Assembly: GCA_018350325.1 (NCBI GenBank)
Contig: JAEVLN010000001.1
Location: 3,873,254 to 3,937,253 of the forward strand
Length of the DNA stretch: 64,000 nucleotides
Source: Globodera rostochiensis
Lineage: Eukaryota; Nematoda; Chromadorea; Rhabditida; Heteroderidae
Direction of reading: 5' to 3'
Shown here piece by piece: positions 22,352-35,536 of this stretch; positions within the stretch are counted from its first letter, which is position 1; each line of letters starts with the position of its first letter. Made by a program: the position numbers and the translations under genes. Under the pieces are notes generated by a model. The model did not search any database. It had not been told where the DNA came from and saw nothing but the letters and a program-made list of their open reading frames with translations.

Positions 22352-23560
22352 TCAAACAATGTGAATGGCCGGAGGGGCGCTTCGTCGTGTGGTCGGCATG
22401 AACGTTTGGTCGTCGTCGTCGTCGTCCGCCTCGTCGATCTCCTCAAAGGACAGCCTGCTGACGGCCGGCGGTCCGTCGTTGTACAGTTCGCTTTGCTCCT
22501 CCGCACTCAACGCGCGCTGTTTCTCCTTTAATTGCTTCTGAACAGCAAATAGAACATACAAATTAGAGATTGAATATCAACGACCAATCGGTAAGCTGAT
22601 AACAAAGTTCGAAGCATTCTACTATCAATTCGCGTGGTTCAGCTACAGTTACAGCTTCCACTCCCCCCCGTCCCGCCGGTGACCTCCTCGCGTCTCCCCG
22701 CCTCTTCTTCCTCCGCCTCATCAACGCGTTTTGTGCCGCAATCGCTGTGGTGCCGTGTCAGCAGAACCGTCCGCACCACGAGCCCTTCTTCGGCAATGCT
22801 GTGGGCATTCTTTGGAGAGGTAGGCGTTCGCATGCCTCCGGCAACCCGCACGCCACACTGGGACATGGAGGTTACGGTAAGCTTTAAGGGGGAAATTGAG
22901 AATCATTTATTTTACTCTAAATGTTACAATTTTTTTCGACCTGTTCGTCCGCCTCCGGCACCACGCTCAGTTTTTTGGACGTGGCACGTTTTTCCGCGCC
23001 GACCGGTGGGGGCAAAGCTGTCGCCGCAAGTCCGTTGCTTCGGCTGTTTGGGATGGAGCGCGAGCGGCCGAGCAGCGGGCGCAAGTCGCGCTGAGAGGCG
23101 GGCGATGCGCGTTTGACGACGGCCACCAGCAGAGACTGCGCCGCGGGTGGAGACGCGCCGCCCGCGTCCGAGTCGGCCTCCGAGGAGCCCTTGCGGCCGC
23201 CGAGGTCTTCGCTGGCGCGCGAAATGGGCGACGAACTGAATGGAGCGAGCGTTGGCAATTTGAGCAAAGAAAAACGGAGAAATGGCAAATTCTTGGCATT
23301 TTAACACACAACCAAAAAACGTACGCATTTTATAGAAAAAGGTCAATTTGACAAAACCAAAAAAAAATGTTATGTTCTGATGAACCTGGATTTGGTGCCG
23401 CTGATAAAGTTTACCAAACGATCTGAACATAATGAACGAGTTACGGCATTATTAGAACCGTAATCAGCGGACCTGGGCAAGTGGCCAGCGCGAATAGCCA
23501 GGCGAAGAACATGGCGCAGCACAGCAGCACAATCAACACGATGGCAAGCAGTTCATTCAT
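22352..23560 (-). CDS. Unrecognised single-pass membrane protein with long acidic/Ser-rich tail
   Basis: Five exons with matching phases run from ATG 23560-23558 to the stop at 22352. The first exon is a membrane anchor (MNELLAIVLIVLLCCAMFFA). With only two polar residues ahead of the core and a long soluble tail, it looks like an uncleaved signal-anchor. The second exon is a short linker. The third (about 23247-22940) is Ser/Ala/Arg-rich with basic patches (RPLLGRSRSIPNSR). The fourth contains acidic DEAEEEEAGRREE, and the last ends with EEIDEADDDDDD and a short basic tail. Total is about 265 residues. No family is recognised. The flanking minus-strand channel gene is 0.7 kb downstream, and co-transcription is not indicated. 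The exon chain is well supported by phase but not by homology. Confidence 0.55.
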
Positions 23561-24480
23561 GTTGGCAATAAAAACGGAGCATTTTGCACATAAAATAAGA
23601 AAATGCCAATTTGGCGTTAGAGTCAATCAGTCAATTAAATTGTCAGGCAAGTTTAGACAAAAGAATAAAAATATTTAAATTTAAATATTTTGATAATTTG
23701 CAAAATGTTTTCCTCTTTGACATATAATCGTAATATTTACACCAAAACAATGTCCGCCCGTCCGTCCCCCAAGGGGAAATGAGAACCGCCGACTGACTGG
23801 GCCATAAAATAAACAACAATTATTTGCCAGGAATGGCTGTGAAAGGGTCGCGTGGGCTGCGAGGGAATAAAGCTGGGAAAACGGACGAAAAATATTCGCC
23901 TCCCGGGGAATTCGTCGACCCAAAAACCCCCGAGGCGCCTAAATTTAAGTCTTATCACACAGCAACCGGCAGAGAATGGAAGAAATGTCGTTGTCTGGGG
24001 AAACCTTTCACATTAAATGTAAAAATTGTTTTACGACCAAATTTTACTAACAGAGGACGAAAAAGAGAGAATTGAGAAGCGAAAGTGTTTGTGCGGCTGG
24101 CAGCAGAGAAACGAAATAAAATTGGAGACGGTAGAGAAACAAACAGTGCGCAGAGAGTGTGCAAAGTGAATGCATTTAGAGACGACATACACACGCGCTC
24201 GAAGGCGGCATATCACCAAACAACTGGCTGTAAAATTAGCCCCGGCTGTCAATTAGCTCATACACTTACAGAGAGAGAAAAAAAGGAAAGAGAGCGAGAG
24301 AGAAGAGCAGGCAGAGAGAGTGGAGGATAAGAGAAAAAAAGGAAAAAAAGAGAGAGAAGAGCAGGCTGAAGAGAGTGAAGAATATAGAATTGGGAGAGAG
24401 AAAAAAAGGAAAGAGAAAACGAGAGAGAAGAGCAGGCAGAGAGAGTGGAGGATATCACAGTTGGGCGCTCAACGCTGGGC
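23561..24480. other. Intergenic region with purine-rich GA tract
   Basis: No gene seen. From about 24272 to 24455 the plus strand is almost pure purine (GAGAGAGAAAAAAAGGAAAG type), with near-duplicated blocks around GAGAAGAGCAGGC at 24300, 24356 and 24427. This polypurine stretch runs directly into the next minisatellite. Confidence 0.6.
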
Positions 24481-25062
24481 GCTTGCCGGCGCAAAAGATT
24501 CCGGCGCAAATGTGCCGGCGCAAAAGATTCCGGCGCAAATGTGCCGGCGCAAAAGATTCCGGCGCAAATGTGCCGGCGCAAAAGATTCCGGCGCAAATGT
24601 GCCGGCGCAAAAGATTCCGGCGCAATGTGCCGGCGCAAAAGATTCCGGCGCAATGTGCCGGCGCAAAAGATTCCGGCGCAAATGTGCCGGCGCAAAAGAT
24701 TCCGGCGCAATGTGCCGGCGCAAAAGATTCCGGCGCAATGTGCCGGCGCAAAAGATTCCGGCGCAATGTGCCGGCGCAAAAGATTCCGGCGCAATGTGCC
24801 GGCGCAAAAGATTCCGGCGCAATGTGCCGGCGCAAAAGATTCCGGCGCAATGTGCCGGCGCAAAAGATTCCGGCGCAATGTGCCGGCGCAAAAGATTCCG
24901 GCGCAATGTGCCGGCGCAAAAGATTCCGGCGCAATGTGCCGGCGCAAAAGATTCCGGCGCAATGTGCCGGCGCAAAAGATTCCGGCGCAATGTGCCGGCG
25001 CAAAAGATTCCGGCGCAATGTGCCGGCGCAAAAGATTCCGGCGCAATGTGCCGGCGCAAAAG
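24481..25062. repeat. GC-rich 26/27-bp minisatellite
   Basis: About 22 units of GCCGGCGCAAAAGATTCCGG followed by CGCAATGT or CGCAAATGT. Early units tend to be 27 bases, later ones 26. Each unit carries the submotif CCGGCGCAA twice. Because the unit has no stop in most frames, long open frames appear on both strands. They mean nothing by themselves. Confidence 0.95.
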
Positions 25063-26253
25063 ATATTAAATTTGAATATTTGGCGTAATGTTCATCCTTT
25101 TTTTTCTGTGTATTTCCTTTCCATTTTTTAATGCAAAAAAGCATCACATTTCTGCAAAGATACCACCTAATTGCAAAATGCACCCTAATAGTAAGGATCG
25201 ACTTCAAAAAAAGGCACCCCTAAAAATAGACTGTTTCACGACTAAAATTCTGCTTATTTTCAAAAGAATTTTATATTGAATTTGTTTATGCGCATATTTC
25301 AAGATTTTATGTGCATATTTTTGGACACCCTACTCATATCAATATTTTCCAAATTTAGTTTTACAAATAGCTTCTAGGCATATAGAGCTTTCCAATGGCA
25401 TAAGGTTAACTAATTCAAATACATAAGCAAATCAACACCGTGATGGCTGCACTGCTACACAGCCATCTTTCTTTTTTCTGCCCCCAAATCTTATGGATAT
25501 TCAAAATCAATCAAATCGATAATTGTTATTGGAGAAGTAAACTCAACACATTAATTAATACATATTGAATAGATTTATTTTACATGTATTTATTCGCAAA
25601 TTAAAATTTCAAAACTTGTAAAAAAAAAAAGTTTTATAAGATAGAAATACCAATATGCTGCATATATTCCATCATAGCGATTAGTAAGTTTACGAAGAAA
25701 ATGATAAATATTTATTTTCAGGATATTTAAAATATTAATTAATGTCCTTCGATAATTGTGAAAAGATCGCTTTGAGAGAAAATGAAGACAAAAATGGCCA
25801 TCAGCATTTAATGAAATGCAAAGATTTCAGCCATTGTCGGCAGAACGTGAACAACAAATTGACTAAGCACAGGCAAAATCTTTGGCCAATTCTTAAGAAA
25901 AATGCAATGAATGCGGGCGATTACCTATCGTTTTGTTACTGCAAATATAGCGGTGTTTGTTACTTTGATTTGGCTCAAATTTTTTAAATTTAAAGGCTGC
26001 CTAAAGGCAACTAACTCCAAAGGATTTCTCATAATCTTTTAACAATACATTTCTTTTAAAAAGTAGCGCATTATTTTAATGAATTGATGGGTTATCATTG
26101 GCGTTTCGATTCCGCCAAATATAAATGCCATTTTTCATTATAATATCTTCGACTTGACGCTTTCCAATCGGTCCTTCATTTTTATTTGCTGCTTCTTTCA
26201 ATTGTTTTCATTCCATCGAAATACTTTTTGAGTGAATTTTTTACATTTTATAG
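25063..26253. other. AT-rich intergenic region
   Basis: No convincing gene. A plus-strand frame at 25742-25987 (81 residues, Lys/Asn/Cys-rich, start MSFDNCEKIALREN) has no introns or recognisable motif and may be chance. The TTTATAG acceptor at 26253 is the likely trans-splice site of the next gene. Confidence 0.45.
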
Positions 26254-26314
26254 CGAAGCACTGTTTCCCGGCATTGCCGTCGTTGAGGCGCGACAACGGC
26301 TGGCCGAACTGAGA

Positions 26315-29300
26315 ATGGGCGGGACGAGCAATGGCACAATGCCACCGCAGCATCCCAAACAAACGCCCAACGGCGCTGGCACGAAACTTGTGATGATTGA
26401 TCAGCATCCGACGGACATGAAGATGCTGGTGTTTATCTAAATATTAAATTAATTTTCATTTTAATAAGCAGTGCCCAGATTTTTTGGACAATTCGGCAGA
26501 AATAAATTTAAATTTTCAAAAATAAAACTTATAATTTCTTGGTCCTGCATTTTATGCGTCCCATCAAAACTTACCCGTCCCAAAATTATTTTACGCGTCC
26601 CCAAACTTTGGTCAATCCATTTTTACGTTTCACAAATATAACAAACGATTTGGTAAAATTGCCGTATATGTGAAAATCTATAATCGCTTAAAAACACCTT
26701 TATAGGTTTTCTTAGGTGCTGAAAACGATAGATCAATCAAAATTTTAGCGCAGAAAAGCATTTAAACCGGTTTTTGAACGGTTTAAAAATTGCCAAAATG
26801 GAGATTTTTGACCAAAATTTTGTATCTTCCTGTGCACCAATCTGCACAATGGTATCAATCGACAGCTCTCGGCGAGACAAATCGATATAGTTGTGAAGCA
26901 AGTCGATCAGAGGCGATTTGGATGCCGGCCGACTGAGTCCCAGTGTAAAAGGGACATTTCAGTACCAAAAGTAAAAATGAACCCCCCTTTCTCCGCAGAC
27001 AACTGTAAACAGAAAACAATAGGCTTTAAAAATTACCGTCTGTCGATAAAAAATCAAAATTGAGAATTTAAAACGGGTTTTGAACCGGTTTAAATTTTTG
27101 AAAACTAAGCAAAAAACGACCACATCTAAATCGATTTGTCTCCTCGAGAGCTGTCGAATGATACTAAATTTGTTGCAATTGGTCCACAGAAATACAAAAT
27201 GTTGGTCAAAAAAATCTCCATTTTTGGCAATTTTTAAACCGTTCAAAAACCGGTTTAAATGCTTTTCCGCGCCAAAATTTTGATTGATCTATCGTTTTCA
27301 GCACCTAAGAAAACCTATAAAGGTGTTTTTAAGCGATTTTAATTTTTCACATATACGGCAATTTTCCAACGATTTAATTTTATGTTAAATTCCTTTATAT
27401 GCATTTACCCAAAAGCTTAGCCAGGGGGGGGGGGGGGGAATTCTCCCTCCGCCCCCCCCTGGCTACGTCCTTGCTGCTAATTGAGTCAAAAAGTTTAAAA
27501 AAAAATTGGCCCATATTTTAATATTCGACAGAATTCGGCACTCATTCATTGCCCGTTGTCGTCGTTTGAATCGCAGCAGTCCCAAAAGGAAATGGCCATG
27601 TTCATACAACAAAAGCGGCAGACAAAGACAACTTCGGCGTGTAGTAAAGAGACAACAAATGTGCCGTCTGGAAAGCGAATGTCTGCTGGAGTTGCGTGGC
27701 ACAAGGACAATGCTGTAAAGCGATCATTCCCCGCCGATTGGCACTCCCAACACAATGGCCAATCGCTACGGACAACGGCTAATGTTTTGTTTATAAACAT
27801 TTTTGTGATTAAAAAGAATAAGGGGCAGGCCCATTGACTGCCCTGCCCCTTCCCATTCCCCGGGGAAAACCGCCCTCGATCTTTGAACCCTTTCGATCAT
27901 TGCCTCCTCTGTTCTCTGCTGCACCTGGGGGTTCGTCGGGTATTCTCTCCCTCTCTTCTGCTTCTCTCTACCCTCTCATCATCCTTTCGCTTCTTCCGAG
28001 CGATGAACTGCCAGCAAACATCCGCTGCTACCTTTGGGCGGCTGGATTTGAATCAGCGCGCTACACCACGCTGCTTCCAATTGAGCGTGGGCTTTCCTTA
28101 CACCGTCCTCAGTCTTTTACTCTCCATGCTTCTTATAGTATTTCATCGCCATATGTGCTATCTCAGCTCTATTTTTGGTGTGTTTTTTCTAACTTGGTCA
28201 AAAATGCCAAAATATGTGATTTCAAACTCAACAATCATTCATTATTACTATAATTAAATTTCAGCATCAGCTGCCCGTACATCCTACACAGACGAAGTCG
28301 CGAATCCAATTGACTCCAAAGCACGGCACACAATTGAACAGCCAAATCGACACAGCCGCCTCAAATGGAACATCACCGGAAGATTTGTCGATGTATGGAC
28401 ATACTGGAGTAATTGAAAGATTGGAACTCAATTAAAGATTCTGCAACACTTACGTTGAAGCGCGCGACAAACAAACGTGCATTATTGACGAGGAATGCAT
28501 TGGGCAATTTCAGGTAAAATCACCTGCTGATCGGTTATTTTTGTGTTGTTAAAAAAATGCACCCATAATGATGGAATTTTTGTGGGAATTAATTTAGAAA
28601 TTAAGGTTTTTTAAATTTTTGGTTGAAAATCTATTAACGAATCGAGTCAAAATTTGCTTATCGGCACCGCCGACCCCCCCCCCCCCCCCCCCCAAAACTG
28701 AGCATTTTATGAATTATATAAACCCACAAAAAATGCATTTAGTGTTCCTTCCAAAACTGCGCCAAACGGCTCAAGAACAATGTGACGTTTATGTACCACA
28801 TTTGGGCACACATTGCACAGCAAAAACCCACCAAAGACGACCGACGCATTAACCTTCAAATTTTGTTGGCGGAGCATACCGGAGGAAACTGTGCGGGCGA
28901 CGATATATTCACGGCGAAAGACCAACGGAGTGATGTGAGCAGACTGCACACGTGTCCAGAATGTTTGTTGGAGCAGCCAACGCTATACCGGGCCAGACTT
29001 CACTACCATCGTGAGTTTTGGAGCTCCTAAGGAATTGTTCAAGAATGACAAAAGGAGATTTCAAGTCAGGAATTTGCTTCAATATTGGGATGAAAAATCC
29101 TCTGAGCCCCAAAAATCAGTACAAATAAAGTACATCGAACTGTTAATCAAAAAATGCCAAAATATTACGAAAAACTGACCATGGTCAATTTTCTGGGTTC
29201 GGCCCTGCCTAGCCCCAAATTCTTAGGTGTGCACAAGCGCGGGAAGCGCCCGTTGTTGGAGACGAAGCGCAACAAGCTGATCGTGTGCAACATCTGCGAA

Positions 29301-30580
29301 CAGGTGTTTGACACGACGAGCATGCAACAACATGCCGTCTCACATTGCCTGCCAAACACGCGCCAGCAGTTGGACTTGCCGTACGAATGCCGCTTCACTG
29401 GCAGTGGCAAAAAGTGTCTGTTTAGGTGGCTTTGGGATTTTTTTGACATTTTGTTTGAATTGTGCTTCGGTCTGTCTGTTTTTAAGCCGCATTTTCACAT
29501 TTGAAGGGTTTCCAATCGGTCTGCCCTCCTGCAGCATTTCTGCAACGAACATGACGACACCCACGTGTTGTTGTGCCCGTTTTGTCTGCTTACGTTCAGC
29601 GTCCCGTCCGCGGATAGGAGAAAGAGGCTAATTCGAATGCGAGAATACATCCTTCACATGACGTTGCATCATGAGGGCGAGTTTCCCTGCGTTTTGCAAT
29701 TAATTCATTGTTTTTTCATCAGAGAAATCGCGCCACTGCGCTCATTGTGTGGTCCGATTTGGCTTTTCGCAACTCTCTCAAATGGAGCAGCACCAGGAAC
29801 AACACTCAAAAGGCGGGGATCGCAAATGGTTGCAATGGCGGCACAAACGATTTGGTCTGTTGCAGGCGAAGAGCTGGCAGACTTGTCCAAATGTGTCACA
29901 TTTGGCAACAATCTAATTAAGATCTCAACTCCATCCAACTAGACAAAAGCTGCGCGTTTACTTGCTCAGATATGCCGGATGCATTGGTTAAGTTTTCGAA
30001 TGATGACTCGCAGCAGAAGAAGAAATGGAACCGGATGATGGAGGCGAAAGGCACAGCAGATGTTGGATGTGGGAAAGGTGCTGAAGAGATGCAGGAGGAC
30101 AGCCAGCACGTTGTTGCTGGAGATGTGAGCAGCTTTTCAATAATCAAAAGCAATAAACGACGATTTAACTGTCTGGTTATTTTTCGGCAGGATGAGATGC
30201 ACGAGGCCAAGCTGTTCGGTCTTCTGTGCATGGCCGACGTGCCGCGACGGGAAGTGAATGAAGAAGAAGAAGAGCAGAAACTTCATCGGGCAGACTCTGC
30301 GGATGAGGGAGAAAAACAAAAGGGCGAGCGCGGTCGGGAAGAATTGCGCAAATGGCTTAGCGAGTTCATGATGTTGAGGGAAGCGACCGAACTCAGCCAG
30401 CGGGTACTACAGCCAAATCAGACGCGCCTTCTCGAGCGGTTGATGAACCAGGACGAACACCGGGAGCGGATCCAGCTCGTCTGTGAGGAGGAGTTGCGGG
30501 AGATGCGCATCAATGCTAGGCGAGTGAATTGCAGCATCGTGATTAGGATTTGGATATTTGGGCACAATGATTTTAACTGA
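26315..30580 (+). CDS. POGZ/ZNF280-like C2H2 zinc-finger protein
   Basis: Exons: first exon to 26428 (probable start ATG 26315), 28265-28392, one ending 28513, 28743-29010, 29227-29425, 29507-29690, 29725-29892, 29993-30124 and 30191-30580. All junctions are in phase. The core is a run of fingers. The first is C-x4-C with AKRLKNNVTFMYHIWAHI. Next come TCPECLLEQ...HYH, VCNICEQVFDTTSMQQHAVSH, an unusual C-x8-C with RVSNRSALLQHFCNEH, LLCPFCLLTF...HMTLHH, and CAHCVVRFGFSQL...HQEQH. The order LKNNxxFMxH, xCxxCxxxFxxxxxxQxH, then LLCPFCL is the arrangement known from vertebrate POGZ and ZNF280 proteins. The C-terminus is acidic and helical (MREL-type coiled segment). A nuclear chromatin or DNA-binding role is inferred from the family. 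Assignment of the 26315-26428 exon to this gene rests on phase and composition only. Confidence 0.65.
26648..27374. mobile_element. Foldback/MITE-like element with long inverted repeats
   Basis: The left arm (26648-26900) and right arm (27120-27374) are imperfect reverse complements of about 250 bases. Both contain ATTGCCGTATATGTGAAAA, AAAACACCTTTATAGGTTTTC, GAAAACGATAGATCAATCAA and AAACCGGTTTTTGAACGG in mirrored order, and inner copies of the ATCGATTTGTCTC(G/C)... block. The roughly 220-base centre has no coding frame. There is no transposase, so this is non-autonomous. It lies in the presumed first intron of the zinc-finger gene. Confidence 0.85.
28036..28092 (-). other. tRNA-like relic (A- and B-box-like motifs)
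   Basis: On the minus strand ACGCTCAATTGG resembles an A box (TRGCTCAATTGG) and GATTCAAATCC a B box (GGTTCGAATCC). They are separated by about 10 bases less than in a normal tRNA, so an anticodon arm cannot be formed. The T-arm can form four of five pairs. A degraded tRNA or tRNA-derived SINE fragment is possible; chance is also possible. Confidence 0.3.
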
Positions 30581-31302
30581 GTTAATGAAGAAGCTCTGCT
30601 ATATGTGGGCGAATTCAAAGTTTACTTCACTTTAACCGTTCATATTTAGTCTGATGTTTTATTCTCTCGATGACAGGCTGTAGGATTATCAAGCATTGTG
30701 CGATACGTTCATTCACTTATGTATAATAATATGGCAATTGTTTTGAATTTGTTCGTATTTTCATTTTTTCATTTTGCAACAAGATCATTAAGGGATGCAA
30801 TTTACTTGTTGTTAAATATTTTATAATTAGTGACCGGACAACCAGACCAAACAAATACCGATTTGGTTTTTCAAAAATTTAACCAAACAAGTATTTGGTC
30901 CGGTTTCTTTTTCAGGCGCAAAACACTTTTTTGCTATTAAAAGGTGAAAAAATAAAAAATCATTTGAAATTTTATTGTCGTGCTTTTTGGCCACCGGACC
31001 GTGCTGGGGAAGGCCAATAAAGAAATTTCCAATAATTTATAAACTTCATTTTAGCTCTATTTAAACAAAACAATAAAAAACAGAATTCGAATTGGGGTGG
31101 TGTGAAGCAAAGGTAGAACCGATTTCCGACAATTTGAGGCCGGAATTCCGACCGGATTTCTAGCAGAATTAGGAGTAAGACAATGTAAGTAAGAGCAATA
31201 TCATACGAATCTTGAAGAGAACTGAGATGAAAAAGGAAAGATGTCCTCTCAATGGCACCCTACCTGAGTGAGTAAGCCGAGACTTCCCTGCAAGTTCGGA
31301 CA
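30581..31302. other. Intergenic region between convergent genes
   Basis: AT-rich, no gene seen. At 30835-30915 ACCGGACAACCAGACCAAAC and the reverse complement of GTATTTGGTCCGGTTT form an imperfect palindrome, perhaps a small mobile-element remnant. Confidence 0.5.
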
Positions 31303-34118
<2,816 letters not shown>

Positions 34119-34204
34119 TTCAATAATAATGGAATTGAATCAGTCACAAAAATTACAAATCCAAATTAGGGATATGCGTTTCATTCTTTCTTATTTTTGC
34201 ATAT

Positions 34205-34315
34205 TAAACCACTTTTATACGTTTTCTTAGGTGCTGAAAAAGATAGAGCAATCAAAAAATTTTCAGAGTCAAAGCGTTTAAACCGGGTTTTTGGACCGAT
34301 TCAAATTTTGCAAAA
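34205..34315. repeat. Dispersed copy of the foldback-element arm
   Basis: ATACGTTTTCTTAGGTGCTG, AAAAGATAGAGCAATCAAAA and GCGTTTAAACCGGGTTTTTG follow the same order as the left arm at 26700-26790. A further short relative is at 48421-48470 (CCTTTTAGGTTTTCTTATGG...GAAAACGATAAAGCAAT). Confidence 0.75.
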
Positions 34316-35492
34316 CCATAGGGGGCATGGACGGCAAAAAAGAAAAATATGTAAAGCGAATTAATTTATTTGTGCAAATCATAACGCCAAAAGCATTTAA
34401 ATAAATTAACAGACAAACTCTAATGACGCGGCAGACAGAGTCATGTTAGACACTATATCCCGGCCATTGAATTTTGCTAATTTGAGGCCATTTAACTCAG
34501 CTTAACTGTTATATTTCGTCATGAAATTTTGCATACATTCTTCTAGAGGCCACAGAATATTCCGTTCTAAATTTGGTAGGGTTTGGAGAATTTTTGAAAC
34601 CATTGGCGATTTTTTAAAACAATTTTTTCACTTGCTGAAAAGGTACATACCTATGTATAATAATTCAAACATTTGCCCTCAAATCATTCAAAAGGGCGTT
34701 TTCCTTATTAGGCTTAAGCCACCCTGAGCTGAGCTGATAATAAGAGGGAAGGGTAGGGGGGGGGGGAAATTGTGAGGGGGGGGGGGGGAATGGCGTGGCG
34801 CTTCGGTTTCATTGGTTCGATTAAAAGACGCGGCTGACCTATTCTTTCTTTGCATCGCCTCTCAACTGCAAGCAATGCAAAAGGTATTTATGGGTAAGGA
34901 ATTAAACTCAAATCGGCGGAGTCATAAATAAATCACTCGCAAACGAACCGAACGATTTGTGCCGCGGCCGTTGTTGAACGGAAAACGAACGATAAAATAA
35001 AGAATTTGCGAATGCAAAGGCTGCGCGACTTTGTTTTTACTCTTATGAAAATCGGAAAAAGTGACGCGAGCCATTTTTAGGCAATGGCAAAACACCGAAT
35101 ATAATTGTCATTAATGTGATGCCGCCAATGGCCTCGGCCAACGAAACCATTGGCCAATCAGAGACCATCAGAATTCGTCTGCTGATTTGGCGTTTAGTAG
35201 CCCTTTACTTTTGCGAATGGGCCGGGCCGAGGCGTCGCCGGGCAAATTGAAATATTTAATCGATTTGTTAAGAATATTTTCCGACCTAATTTGTAAGTGA
35301 GACAAATATGTTCCGTTAAGCAGAACAATTTGGCGAAAGTGTTCAGAAAACATAAAAATGCAAAACCAAACTTTGGAAAATTTAAAACCCGACACGAAGC
35401 CCAGAAAAGGTCCTTTAGCATATGTATAAACAAATAATGACCTCTTTAAACCCCCAATTTTCAGTTGGCATTGGTTAGAATTTCGCGGAATT

Positions 35493-35493
<1 letters not shown>

Positions 35494-35535
<42 letters not shown>
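35494..35535. repeat. (CT)n microsatellite
   Basis: About 20 uninterrupted CT dinucleotides. Confidence 0.95.

Positions 35536-35536
<1 letters not shown>

Noticed and set aside
24258..25207. Several long overlapping frames (about 190-260 residues) on both strands
   Set aside because: They exist because the 26/27-bp repeat lacks stops in most frames; no start context, introns or homology.
27463..27837. Frames on both strands (for example a Cys-rich minus-strand frame at 27546-27800)
   Set aside because: All frames are open in this stretch and none has a clear acceptor or donor or known motif; it could be an extra exon but cannot be supported.
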